Assembly: GCA_944325445.1 (NCBI GenBank) | Contig: CALVAG010000006.1 | Span: 62,001-126,000, forward strand | Length of the DNA: 64,000 nt | Direction: 5' to 3' | Origin: an uncultured Bacteroidales bacterium | GTDB lineage: Bacteria; Bacteroidota; Bacteroidia; Bacteroidales; UBA932 | Part shown: positions 9,612 to 18,630 of the stretch, piece by piece | Numbering within the stretch: position 1 is the first letter of the stretch | Layout: each line of letters starts with the position of its first letter | Notes under the pieces: generated by a model | What the model was told of the DNA's origin: nothing | Seen by the model: the letters and a program-made list of their open reading frames with translations, nothing else | The model's database searches: none | Translations under genes and position numbers: made by a program

Positions 9612-9628
9612 CAAAATTACTAATTTTG
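9612..9628. promoter_or_regulatory. Back-to-back divergent -7 boxes (cdd and glucosaminidase)
   Basis: Two TAATTTTG boxes face opposite ways: 9612-9619 on the minus strand for cdd and 9621-9628 on the plus strand for the glucosaminidase gene. A single base separates them, so with the flanking bases they form the near-perfect palindrome GCAAAATTAcTAATTTTGC. Simultaneous use of both boxes seems sterically impossible. Confidence 0.6.
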
Positions 9629-9645
9629 CAACAAATAGCTACGCA

Positions 9646-10641
9646 ATGGCGAGAATAGGAAAATATTTGATATTGCCTCTGATTCTGCTCCCCATCTTGG
9701 CATATGGGCAAAAAAACGAAAGGGAAGCCTATATTCAAAAATACAAGGATATAGCAATCAGGCAGATGAACATATACAACATACCGGCAAGCATTATTCT
9801 TGCCCAGGCCTGTCTGGAATCGGGAAACGGCACATCCCGCCTGGCTGTAAAGGGGAATAACCATTTCGGCATAAAATGCCATAATTGGAACGGGAAAACA
9901 ATCTATCACGACGATGATAAAAGGGGTGAATGTTTCAGAAGATATATAAGTGCGGAAGATTCATTCAAGGACCATTCAGAATTTTTAAGGAACGGCCCCC
10001 GATACCAGTCTCTCTTCGATCTCGACCCAAAGGATTATAAGGCATGGGCATACGGGCTTAAGGCGGCAGGATATGCGACGGACAAACGTTATGCACAGCT
10101 GCTTATAGGCATCATAGAAGATTATGGACTTTATAAATACGATACGCCTTCACTGTCTGCAAAAGAGAACAGGAAAGCGGAAAGGGAGAGAAAACGTATC
10201 GGACGCAGAGAGGTAAGGCAGGCCTTCAGGGGTATGGAACCGGCAACGGTAACGCAGGAACAGCTGGCCTCGGAAACCGTAAAGGTCTATAGCCGTTCGC
10301 TGGAAAGGTTCATTTACAAGAACAATGGAGTTCCCTATATAATTGCCACAGGCGAAGAGAGCTACGGACAACTTGCAAAGGAGTACAATCTCTTCACAAA
10401 GGAGTTGCTGAGATTCAACGATCTGCACAAAACCGAAGAAAAACCGGCACACGGCACTGTCGTGTACATTGCAAAGAAAAAGGGACGGTGCAAAGAGAGC
10501 GATTACATTGCAACGGAAGGCGACACCCCCTATTCCGTTTCGCAAAAGGCAGGCATAAGGCTAAAGAGCCTGTGCAAACTGAACGGGCTCACACCTGAAA
10601 GCGCATTGGAGCCTGGCAGCCGGATAAAACTCAGAAGATAA
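9646..10641 (+). CDS. Secreted glucosaminidase-domain protein with two LysM repeats
   Basis: A signal peptide (residues 1-22, KYLILPLILLPILAYG) precedes a glucosaminidase domain (about 25-165) with likely catalytic Glu in QACLESGNGTSRLA and the conserved GNNHFGIKC segment. A basic linker follows, then two LysM modules (about 225-275 and 285-331) that should bind peptidoglycan. The protein is expected to cleave GlcNAc bonds in the cell wall. mltG starts 6 nt downstream, so the two wall enzymes are probably cotranscribed. Confidence 0.88.
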   Translation: MARIGKYLILPLILLPILAYGQKNEREAYIQKYKDIAIRQMNIYNIPASIILAQACLESGNGTSRLAVKGNNHFGIKCHNWNGKTIYHDDDKRGECFRRYISAEDSFKDHSEFLRNGPRYQSLFDLDPKDYKAWAYGLKAAGYATDKRYAQLLIGIIEDYGLYKYDTPSLSAKENRKAERERKRIGRREVRQAFRGMEPATVTQEQLASETVKVYSRSLERFIYKNNGVPYIIATGEESYGQLAKEYNLFTKELLRFNDLHKTEEKPAHGTVVYIAKKKGRCKESDYIATEGDTPYSVSQKAGIRLKSLCKLNGLTPESALEPGSRIKLRR

Positions 10642-10647
10642 ACAGAT

Positions 10648-11673
10648 ATGAAGCCAAATAGAACAAAGAGAATCATTGTGGCACTTGCCGTCATCATAAT
10701 TGCGGCAGCCATCTTTATCCCTTCATACTTGGATAAACATCGTGCAAACCTTACGGAAGATATAACCCTCTACATAAAAGACAGCAGCGCAACGGTAGAA
10801 GACCTGAATTTTATGTTTACAGGTAAAATAAGGAGTTTCAACTCACTCGCACGGGTTGCAGAAAAGAACGGATTGGATGGGGCAATCAAAGCCGGAAGGT
10901 ATGTGTTTCCGAAAGGCGCAAACAATATAGAGATTGTAAGGGCGCTGAAATTCGGATGGGAAAGTCCGTTCAACCTTACGCTGTCGGGAAACATAAGGGG
11001 AATAGAGAGACTCTGCTCTATTCTCGGAAAAAAAATGATGTACGACTCCGCCGCCTTTTCGCAATATTTCAACTCGCCTGAAACATGGGAGAAGTACAAT
11101 ACCGACAAGGCGAATTTCATGTCGCTCTTTATTCCCAATACATACCAGGTCTATTGGAGTTATACACCGGAAGAGTTCACGGAAAGGATGAAAAGGGAAT
11201 ATGAGAAATTCTGGAACGGCGAACGGGACCGGAAGGCGAAGGCGCTCGGTCTTACACGTGAAGAGGTCTCGACACTGGCATCTATTGTCTGCGAAGAGAG
11301 CAATCATGCCCCTGAACTGCCTGCCATTGCCGGAGTCTATATAAACCGGTTGAAAAGAGGCATGAAACTCGATGCCGACCCTACAGTAAAATATGCGCTG
11401 GCAGACCCGTCAATAAAGCGGATTCTATACAGGCACCTGACAATAGACTCCCCGTACAATACATATAAATACAACGGGTTACCTCCAGGACCCATAACTA
11501 TTCCTCAAATAAGCGGAATAGATGCGGTGCTGGATTATCAGAAACACGATTATCTCTACTTCTGCGCAAGCGAAAAGCTTGACGGCACCCATAAATTCGC
11601 TAAAAGCCAGACGGAGCACAATGCCAATGCGAGAAAATACCAGAGGGCCATTTCGTCACTGGGAATCAGATAG
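10648..11673 (+). CDS. mltG: Endolytic peptidoglycan transglycosylase MltG
   Basis: This 341-residue YceG/MltG protein has a single N-terminal membrane anchor (about residues 9-28, IIVALAVIIIAAAIFIP), a short LysM-like region and the YceG catalytic domain. The segment LASIVCEESNHAPELPAIAGVYINRL holds the expected catalytic Glu, and GLPPGPITIPQISGIDAVL is the usual C-terminal signature. It cuts nascent glycan strands at the inner membrane and helps set their length. Its 3' end overlaps the convergent S41 protease gene by 18 bases. Confidence 0.93.
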   Translation: MKPNRTKRIIVALAVIIIAAAIFIPSYLDKHRANLTEDITLYIKDSSATVEDLNFMFTGKIRSFNSLARVAEKNGLDGAIKAGRYVFPKGANNIEIVRALKFGWESPFNLTLSGNIRGIERLCSILGKKMMYDSAAFSQYFNSPETWEKYNTDKANFMSLFIPNTYQVYWSYTPEEFTERMKREYEKFWNGERDRKAKALGLTREEVSTLASIVCEESNHAPELPAIAGVYINRLKRGMKLDADPTVKYALADPSIKRILYRHLTIDSPYNTYKYNGLPPGPITIPQISGIDAVLDYQKHDYLYFCASEKLDGTHKFAKSQTEHNANARKYQRAISSLGIR

Positions 11674-13254
11674 TGCAAAGAGATTTCCCGATTTTATCAC
11701 CTCAAGCGCTTTTCTGACTTCGACATCGTTCCCGTTTATAAAGACAAAATAGGAATTCATATCGTAAAGGTTTCTTATTATCAATCCCTTTAGGAATTCC
11801 GACAGCTTATCGCGGCTTACGCTGTCCCTTTCGGGTTCATATGTGCACTCCTTCGAGAGGGCATATGAAACAAAATTCTCCCACAGCTGTTCATCTACGG
11901 TGAATTTCTCCATAAAACTGTCGAGAGAACCATATTTTCCGCTCAGATTTTCACGTTCGTTATCCGTATACTCATTTATGAATTCGGTTATTACCCCTTT
12001 TCTGAGTACATCCTTATAAAATGGAGAATAATAAGAGGTATCTGCAGGCATAAAAATATCGGGCATGATCCCGCCGCCTCCGTAAACCGTGCGCTTCAAT
12101 CGCAATGTGCTGTATCTTAATGAATCCGGCAAATCTATACTGTCACGGTTCATATACTCCCCGTTTTCGAACCGCTTATAAAAGGCCATATAATATTCCA
12201 TCGCCTTGCCTTCTTTATATGGAGACTGGATTACCCTGCCGCTGGGAGTATGATATCTTGCCACCGTCAAGCGCATCTGCGAACCGTCCAACAGATCGAA
12301 CTGGCGCTGCACCAGGCCTTTTCCGAACGAGCGGCGCCCTATTATTACCCCCCTGTCCCAATCCTGCAGGGCACCCGATACGATTTCACTTGCAGATGCC
12401 GAATTCTCATCTATCAATACCGCTACGGGTACATTTTTCAATCTTCCGCGCCCGTTTGCATATTCGCGCATTGCAGGAGCGTTCCTCCCCTCGGTATACA
12501 AAATCAATTCGCCCTTGTTCAGGAATTCATTGGCGATCTGCAGCGCCGCCACAAGATATCCGCCTCCGTTGCCACGCAAATCGAGGATTATTCCTTTCGG
12601 ATAACTTCCCGTAGAGAAAAGATAGCTCATGATTTCGCGATACGACGTGGCCGAAAACCGTCCCAATTTGATATAGTGTATTCCATCGGCCATCTCGTAT
12701 GCCGCATCCACACTGTTAAGAGGGATTTTATCTCTGGTTATCACGAATTCCAGATATCCGCTCTCGCCTCTTCTTGCCACATCCACGGTTACCCTGGTGC
12801 CTTTCGTCCCCCGCAAATATTTGTGTACGCGCGGGATTGTAAGATTGGTGCCTGCAATGGTCTCCCCATCGACCGCCACGATTTTATCTCCGCTTCTGAT
12901 TCCTACACTCTCCGACGGTCCTCCGGGTATTACGGCCTGAATTGTAAGCGTATCCCTTATTATTGCGAATTCTACCCCTATACCTTCGAAATTTCCCACC
13001 AACGGTTCATTCATGCTCTCGACTTCATCGGCGGGTATAAAGGCCGAATGGGGGTCGAGCGCCGAAACCATGCCGGCTATTGCAATATCAGTAATATTGC
13101 TTTGATTTACAGTATCCAGATAATAATTCGCAATATTATAAAGGGCCTGATTCAATTTATAGAAATATCTCTCGTCATCCTCCTGTGCAGAGAGGAAAGC
13201 AGTGCTTGAGAGAAGAATTAATGGAACAAGGATAAAAACTGCAACTCTTCTCAT
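11656..13254 (-). CDS. S41-family C-terminal processing protease
   Basis: A 532-residue secreted S41 peptidase. It has a signal peptide (1-23), a PDZ domain (about 85-170, including SVGIRSGDKIVAVDGETIAG) and a protease domain with nucleophile Ser in DENSASASEIVSGAL and Lys in GRRSFGKGLVQRQ. A C-terminal extension of about 150 residues follows the core. CtpA-type enzymes trim periplasmic or wall-associated proteins. The start overlaps the stop of rnz by 4 nt (ATGA), indicating translational coupling. Confidence 0.9.
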   Translation of the reverse strand: MRRVAVFILVPLILLSSTAFLSAQEDDERYFYKLNQALYNIANYYLDTVNQSNITDIAIAGMVSALDPHSAFIPADEVESMNEPLVGNFEGIGVEFAIIRDTLTIQAVIPGGPSESVGIRSGDKIVAVDGETIAGTNLTIPRVHKYLRGTKGTRVTVDVARRGESGYLEFVITRDKIPLNSVDAAYEMADGIHYIKLGRFSATSYREIMSYLFSTGSYPKGIILDLRGNGGGYLVAALQIANEFLNKGELILYTEGRNAPAMREYANGRGRLKNVPVAVLIDENSASASEIVSGALQDWDRGVIIGRRSFGKGLVQRQFDLLDGSQMRLTVARYHTPSGRVIQSPYKEGKAMEYYMAFYKRFENGEYMNRDSIDLPDSLRYSTLRLKRTVYGGGGIMPDIFMPADTSYYSPFYKDVLRKGVITEFINEYTDNERENLSGKYGSLDSFMEKFTVDEQLWENFVSYALSKECTYEPERDSVSRDKLSEFLKGLIIRNLYDMNSYFVFINGNDVEVRKALEVIKSGNLFALSDSQ

Positions 13255-14168
13255 AATTTTGCCTTTTGCAGAGGTATATCAAAAATTGCGCCCTCTTTTG
13301 CCAGATAACTCTCTTTAAAGATAGCTTTTGCCTCTTTTAAAATAGGGGCCGCGGATTTGAACCTCGAAGAAAAGTGACCTAAAACCAGTCTCTTTGCACC
13401 GGCAAGGGCGGCACACCTCGCAGCATCCGCAGCAGTGGAATGGAACGTTTTTTTTGCAAGCTCCGCATACTCCCCGGTAAAAGTAGCCTCATGATAGAGC
13501 AAATCCACACCGGCAACCCACTCCGGCAATGCCTTGAATGGCGCAGTATCGGAACAGTAGGCAAAGGAGCGTGGAATATAGGGAATATATGTAACCTCCG
13601 CCGATGAAACCTTATCTATATCTTCGCCTTCCTTCAACCTTGCAATCTCATGGAGAGAGAGATCGTATTTCCCGATTGCCTCCTTTACTATATTACGTTT
13701 AGGCTGTTTCTCCCTGAAAAGATACCCGTATGTCTCTTCACGGTGCCTTAACGGAAATGCAAATATCTCCATCACCCTGTTTTCATAAATTTTTACGGGA
13801 GCCGTACATTTTACGGGATTGAGAACAATCTCATACTTCACCCCTTCGCCGAATTCTTTTTTGAAAAAATCCAGAATTTCCGAAAGTTTTTCGGGTGCAT
13901 ATATATATAACGGGCTCTGCCTTCCGGCCATTCCCAATGTGGAGAGCAGGCCGAAAAGTCCGAAAATATGGTCGCCATGAAGGTGCGATATGAGAATATT
14001 GTCGATTTTCGCCAATGATACCCCTGCTTTTCTTATCTGCATCTGAGCACTCTCTCCGCAGTCGATTAAAAACAAACGCTCACGTACCGTAAGGATGTGA
14101 GCGCTTGGATATCTACTGGCAGTGGGGAGAGCCGAAGCTGTCCCCAATGTCATAAGTGAGAATTTCAT
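13251..14168 (-). CDS. rnz: Ribonuclease Z
   Basis: The 305-residue protein has the zinc motif SHLHGDHIFG (His62, His64, Asp66, His67), a PxKxx-type arm region around residues 130-170, and the late motifs HEATF and LVLGHFSSRF typical of RNase Z. It removes 3' trailers from tRNA precursors. It lies between rpsA (3-nt gap) and the S41 protease (4-nt overlap), suggesting an rpsA-rnz-protease operon. Confidence 0.92.
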   Translation of the reverse strand: MKFSLMTLGTASALPTASRYPSAHILTVRERLFLIDCGESAQMQIRKAGVSLAKIDNILISHLHGDHIFGLFGLLSTLGMAGRQSPLYIYAPEKLSEILDFFKKEFGEGVKYEIVLNPVKCTAPVKIYENRVMEIFAFPLRHREETYGYLFREKQPKRNIVKEAIGKYDLSLHEIARLKEGEDIDKVSSAEVTYIPYIPRSFAYCSDTAPFKALPEWVAGVDLLYHEATFTGEYAELAKKTFHSTAADAARCAALAGAKRLVLGHFSSRFKSAAPILKEAKAIFKESYLAKEGAIFDIPLQKAKL

Positions 14169-14171
14169 CTG

Positions 14172-16082
14172 TTATTTCAAACCTTTTTCCATTTCATCTT
14201 TAAGAGCAGCAAGTTCGCTGATATCTCCCAAAGTGGTCTTTTCTATGTTCGCTTTAATCTTCTTTACCGCATTCTGGGTGGATTCAGCCTCTGCAGCCTT
14301 CTCTTTATTCTCTTTAACTTCGGCCTCTCTCTTGGCATCCTCTGCTATTCTCGAATGCGAAAGAACGATTTTCTTGTTGGATTTATTGAACTCGATGACC
14401 TTGAAAGGCAGCTTCTCCTCTGCTTTTGCAGTGGTACCATCCTCTTTTACCAGACCTTTAGCGGGAGCGAAACCTTCAATGCCATACTCGAGAGCTACAA
14501 TAGCGCCTTTATCGTTGAATGAAACGATTGTTCCTTCATGTATCGAACCTACTGTAAAGATCGTCTCGAACACATCCCAAGGGTTCTCTTCGAGCTGTTT
14601 GTGTCCCAGGCTCAGACGGCGGTTCTCCTGATCGATTTCAAGAACCACTACATCGAGATTGTCACCGATTGCCGTGAACTCCGAAGGATGTTTGATCTTC
14701 TTTGTCCATGAAAGGTCGCTGATATGAACCAGCCCGTCTACACCCTCTTCCAACTCTACGAAAACTCCGAAATTGGTAAAATTCCTTACAATTGCCGTAT
14801 GTTTTGAACCTACAGGATATTTTTCCATTATAGTAGCCCAAGGATCCGGTTTGAGCTGTTTGATACCCAATGACATCTTTCTCTCCTCACGGTCGAGTGT
14901 AAGGATGCATGCCTCAACCTCGTCTCCTACCTTGAGGAAATCCTGCGCGCTTCTCAAATGAGAAGACCACGACATTTCAGATACATGGATAAGGCCCTCG
15001 ACACCGGGTTGAATCTCTACAAATGCACCATAGTCTGCCAATACTACGACCTTGCCTTTAACCTTGTCGCCTACTTTGAGATCTGGATTCAGCGAATCCC
15101 ATGGATGAGGTGTAAGCTGTTTAAGGCCCAATGCTATACGTTTCTTCGTATCATCGAAATCGAGTATAACTACATTTATCTTCTGGTCCAACTGTACAAT
15201 CTCTTCCGGATGGTTGATTCTGCCCCATGAGAGATCCGTAATGTGAATCAGGCCGTCTACGCCGCCCAGATCTACGAATACGCCGTATGCAGTGATATTC
15301 TTGACTATACCTTCGAGTACCTGGCCTTTTTCGAGTTTTCCTATGATGTCGGCTTTCTGGGCCTCGAGCTCTTCTTCGATAAGAGCCTTATGCGAAACGA
15401 CCACATTCCTGAATTCGTGATTGATCTTTACAATCTTGAACTCCATGGTCTTGTTTACGAACACATCGTAATCGCGGATAGGTTTTACGTCTATCTGTGA
15501 ACCGGGCAAGAAAGCCTCTATTCCGAATACGTCCACAATCATACCGCCTTTCGTACGGCATTTTATATAGCCCTTTACGATTTCATCTTTCTCGAATGCC
15601 TCGTTCACTCTATCCCATGAGCGGAATGAACGTGCCTTCTTGTGCGAAAGAATCAATTGTCCCTTTTTATCCTCCGTATTCTCGACATATACTTCCACCT
15701 TGTCTCCTACGGCCAGATCGGGATTATATCTGAATTCGTTTACAGAGATAACGCCTTCGCTCTTGTAACCGATATTTACGATTACCTCACGTTTTGTAAT
15801 GCCTACTACAGTTCCCTCGACAACCTCGTTTTCGATAACTGTAGAGAGAGTGTCGCTGTACATCTTCTCCACGTCCTCCTTGGACTGGCCGTAATCGGCC
15901 TCCTGTTCGAACGCGTCCCAATCGAATTTATCGACAGGAATCGAAGCATTGCTTTTACGTTTTTTTGCGGTTTCCGCAATGGCGGGAGTCTCTTCTACAT
16001 ATGCATCCATCGACTCCTCCTCTTTGCGTGCAGGGGCAACTACAGGCTCCTCTGCCTCCATAATTTCTTTTTCTTTACTCAT
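14172..16082 (-). CDS. rpsA: 30S ribosomal protein S1
   Basis: The 636-residue protein contains six S1 RNA-binding repeats, seen as recurring blocks such as GVFVDLGGVDGLIHITDLSWGRI, GAFVEIQPGVEGLIHVSEMSW and GVFVELEEGVDGLVHISDLSW. A charged N-terminal extension (1-60) and a Lys/Glu-rich C-terminal tail flank the repeats. S1 helps recruit mRNA to the 30S subunit, which matters in a phylum that makes little use of Shine-Dalgarno pairing. A TAATTTTG box lies upstream at 16144-16151, giving a leader of about 55 nt. Confidence 0.96.
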   Translation of the reverse strand: MSKEKEIMEAEEPVVAPARKEEESMDAYVEETPAIAETAKKRKSNASIPVDKFDWDAFEQEADYGQSKEDVEKMYSDTLSTVIENEVVEGTVVGITKREVIVNIGYKSEGVISVNEFRYNPDLAVGDKVEVYVENTEDKKGQLILSHKKARSFRSWDRVNEAFEKDEIVKGYIKCRTKGGMIVDVFGIEAFLPGSQIDVKPIRDYDVFVNKTMEFKIVKINHEFRNVVVSHKALIEEELEAQKADIIGKLEKGQVLEGIVKNITAYGVFVDLGGVDGLIHITDLSWGRINHPEEIVQLDQKINVVILDFDDTKKRIALGLKQLTPHPWDSLNPDLKVGDKVKGKVVVLADYGAFVEIQPGVEGLIHVSEMSWSSHLRSAQDFLKVGDEVEACILTLDREERKMSLGIKQLKPDPWATIMEKYPVGSKHTAIVRNFTNFGVFVELEEGVDGLVHISDLSWTKKIKHPSEFTAIGDNLDVVVLEIDQENRRLSLGHKQLEENPWDVFETIFTVGSIHEGTIVSFNDKGAIVALEYGIEGFAPAKGLVKEDGTTAKAEEKLPFKVIEFNKSNKKIVLSHSRIAEDAKREAEVKENKEKAAEAESTQNAVKKIKANIEKTTLGDISELAALKDEMEKGLK

Positions 16083-16143
16083 CTGTTCAAATTTTTAACA
16101 ACAAGTGGGTTCAACATTATTTATAATCTCAAAAATGAGTGCG

Positions 16144-16151
16144 CAAAATTA
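16144..16151 (-). promoter_or_regulatory. -7 promoter box for rpsA
   Basis: Read on the minus strand, the sequence is TAATTTTG, a full TAnnTTTG match located 62 bases before the rpsA start. Confidence 0.6.
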
Positions 16152-16194
16152 GAGAATATTACTCATATTCCCAAATAGAAAATCATATTTTTAT

Positions 16195-16202
16195 TATTTT
16201 TG
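16195..16202 (+). promoter_or_regulatory. -7 promoter box for the channel/RyR operon
   Basis: TATTTTTG matches TAnnTTTG and is followed after four bases (GAAC) by ATG 16207, so the mRNA is probably leaderless. Confidence 0.55.
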
Positions 16203-16206
16203 GAAC

Positions 16207-18321
16207 ATGAAAAACATTACGGATTCTATCAAATATCTTTTCAGGCGCAGGATAGAGTGGGACAGGAAATTGATCCAGGGTAAATTCTCGACTCTTCTCC
16301 GGATTCTGGCAATAGTGATATGCCTGCCGCTTTTCATATGGATATGTCTGGGCATATTGGAGTTATCCGGCCTGTTCAAGACAGAGGAACTTATAACCGA
16401 AGGGGGTCTGGAGATAGACAAACCCCGTTTATGGTGGTCCGTACTCTATCATTTTATAGATCCCGGCAATCAGGGTATGACTTACGGAGCCGGGCGTGCG
16501 GCGGCGCTGGTACTGGCAATTGCCGGAAGCATTTTCATGAACGGCATTCTGATATCGGCCATCGTAGGGTGGTATGACAGATATGTAGATAAATGGAGAT
16601 GCGGGCTGGCCAGATACGATGAGACGTTCAAACGGAGAAAATTCATGATAATAATCGGGGCCCATGAAGCCGTCGCATCGATTATATGCCAATTATTGAA
16701 AAGGGAGAATGCACCGGAATATATAATAGTCCAAACGGTACTGGATATAGAGAAATTGCGCGGCACGCTCCGTTCCGCCTTGACTTCCGAACAGGAGAAG
16801 AGAGTTGTCATATATGCAGGGGAACGGACATCCGAAGAGGATTTGCGCGACTTGCATCCGGAGTGGGCGATGGAACTTTTCATTTTGGGAGAATGCATAG
16901 AGGAGGACTCCAGGGAGCTCAACCACGATGCCTTGAATCTCACCGCACTGCAAATCATAGCCAAAATACTCGAAAAGAGAAAGGCCGCGGCCGGCAGTTC
17001 CAGACTTACCTGCCGCGTAATGTTCGAATATCAGACATCCTTTTCGATTTTCCAATATTCCGACATAAGCAACAGGATTCAGAATGTAATAAACTTCAAG
17101 CCTGTCAATTTCTATGAATTATGGGCGCAGCGCATATTCGTAAAAGACAATATGGGATACGGCAAACCGGAACTGCCCGAATATCTTCCTCTGGAAGGCG
17201 ACACTCCCATAAGGGAAAGTTCCGCCGATACGGTCCATCTGATAATTGTAGGCATGTCGCGCATGGGAGTGGCCCTTGCAATTGAGGCGGCACACCTTGC
17301 CCACTATCCCAATTTTGTGAACTCCCATTCCAAAAGGAGCAGGATTACATTTATAGATGAAGAGTGCGGCAGGGAGAGAAAGTACTTTCAGGGCCGTTTC
17401 AAGGAGTTGTTTTCGCTATGCCGATGGAGAGAGGTCAGCAGAAACGAAGATATATCGGCACTGCTCGCTGAAGATGGATGGCATAATGACGAAGATCCCG
17501 ACACTCATCACCTGGGCAAAAATTTCCTGGACATAGAGTGGGAATTTCTGGAAAGAAGCGTAGAGGAGGAAGATGTCCATAAATACCTGCATGCAATGGC
17601 AGGATTCCAAGGCAAACGTCTTACCTTAGCCATTTGTCTGCCAGACGACAACAAGAGTGTCGCCGCGGCGATATATTTGCCCGAAAGCATTTATGAAAAC
17701 GCCGTGCAGATACTTGTTTACCAGTACCACAACTCCGCTATCATAAACAGCATATCATCCGGGGAGAACAGAATGAACATCTATTATGACAAACTGAAAG
17801 CCTTTGGAATGATGAAAGATGCGTTCGATGACGCAATGATTCTCATGCAGGAGAAGATTGCCGATACACTGGCAGGCGAGTATGACAAAATGTACAAAAC
17901 CGTAAAGGAGAAACATGGCATAAAGGATATTGCCGTAGAGATTACCAGAGGCAAATCAAAGATAGCGAAATATTGGAGCAATGTCTATAATGCCAATTCC
18001 ATATGGTCCAAACTGCGCAGTATAGACTACAGGGCCGGAGAGGAGATAAAGCAGCATGATATAGATATTCTTTCTAAAACCGAACACAACCGGTGGGTCA
18101 TGGAACAGTTGCTTATGCGTTACAGGGCCCTCACTCCCGAAGAGCAGCGGAAGGCTGCGTCAAATCAGGAGTACAAGGAGGAGCTTAAGGGGTGCAAGAT
18201 GGCCCACCTCGACATCTGCTCATCGGAGCGTCTTTGCGAAATAGACCCGGATGTCACATGCTTCGATGAGGGGTTCATTAAAATTATCCCCGATATTTTA
18301 AAATCACTTAATGAAAAATAA
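16207..18321 (+). CDS. Two-TM RCK channel-like protein (CASTOR/POLLUX-like) with C-terminal RyR-type domain
   Basis: 704 residues. TM1 (about 30-54) and TM2 (about 98-124) flank a pore-loop-like segment, WWSVLYHFIDPGNQG (77-91), whose D-P-G-N resembles the D-S-G-N filter region of plant CASTOR/POLLUX channels. A Rossmann/TrkA-N-like domain begins at FMIIIGAHEAVAS (146) and a second at LIIVGMSRMGVALA (about 345), together looking like tandem RCK domains. The last 90 residues contain EHNRWVMEQLL, a signature seen in bacterial RyR-type domains. This suggests a ligand-gated cation channel in the inner membrane. Ion and ligand are unknown. The next gene, a free RyR protein, overlaps it by 11 nt. 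Confidence 0.65.
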   Translation: MKNITDSIKYLFRRRIEWDRKLIQGKFSTLLRILAIVICLPLFIWICLGILELSGLFKTEELITEGGLEIDKPRLWWSVLYHFIDPGNQGMTYGAGRAAALVLAIAGSIFMNGILISAIVGWYDRYVDKWRCGLARYDETFKRRKFMIIIGAHEAVASIICQLLKRENAPEYIIVQTVLDIEKLRGTLRSALTSEQEKRVVIYAGERTSEEDLRDLHPEWAMELFILGECIEEDSRELNHDALNLTALQIIAKILEKRKAAAGSSRLTCRVMFEYQTSFSIFQYSDISNRIQNVINFKPVNFYELWAQRIFVKDNMGYGKPELPEYLPLEGDTPIRESSADTVHLIIVGMSRMGVALAIEAAHLAHYPNFVNSHSKRSRITFIDEECGRERKYFQGRFKELFSLCRWREVSRNEDISALLAEDGWHNDEDPDTHHLGKNFLDIEWEFLERSVEEEDVHKYLHAMAGFQGKRLTLAICLPDDNKSVAAAIYLPESIYENAVQILVYQYHNSAIINSISSGENRMNIYYDKLKAFGMMKDAFDDAMILMQEKIADTLAGEYDKMYKTVKEKHGIKDIAVEITRGKSKIAKYWSNVYNANSIWSKLRSIDYRAGEEIKQHDIDILSKTEHNRWVMEQLLMRYRALTPEEQRKAASNQEYKEELKGCKMAHLDICSSERLCEIDPDVTCFDEGFIKIIPDILKSLNEK

Positions 18322-18628
18322 TATGGAAAGGCCGACAGAGAAACGATATATCCCGTCCCCGGCAGATTTGAGCGGGGTGGAATTGCCTGAATCGTTAAAT
18401 GAACTGACTGAACTGATAGCGGAAAACGTACATGAAGTTTGGGCGAAATCGCGTATGGACCAGGGATGGAAATATGGAGAAAAGCGCGATGACATGGGAA
18501 AAAGCCATCCATGCCTCGTCCCATACGACAAACTGCCGGAGAGGGAAAAGGATTACGACCGCAATACCGCGATGGATACGCTCAAACTTGTCATGAAACT
18601 TGGATATGATATCGTAAAAAAGAGGTAA
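18311..18628 (+). CDS. Stand-alone RyR-domain protein
   Basis: A 105-residue protein that is essentially one ryanodine-receptor (RyR) repeat. Visible motifs are ENVHEVWAKSRMDQGWKYG, the RDD turn, HPCLVPYDKLPEREKDYDRNTA and a closing helix. Bacterial RyR domains are known as structural folds of unclear function. It has no signal peptide and is probably cytoplasmic. The ATG at 18311 overlaps the channel gene; ATG 18323 is an alternative start 1 nt after that gene's stop. Translational coupling suggests the two proteins work together. Confidence 0.8.
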   Translation: MKNNMERPTEKRYIPSPADLSGVELPESLNELTELIAENVHEVWAKSRMDQGWKYGEKRDDMGKSHPCLVPYDKLPEREKDYDRNTAMDTLKLVMKLGYDIVKKR

Positions 18629-18630
18629 GC

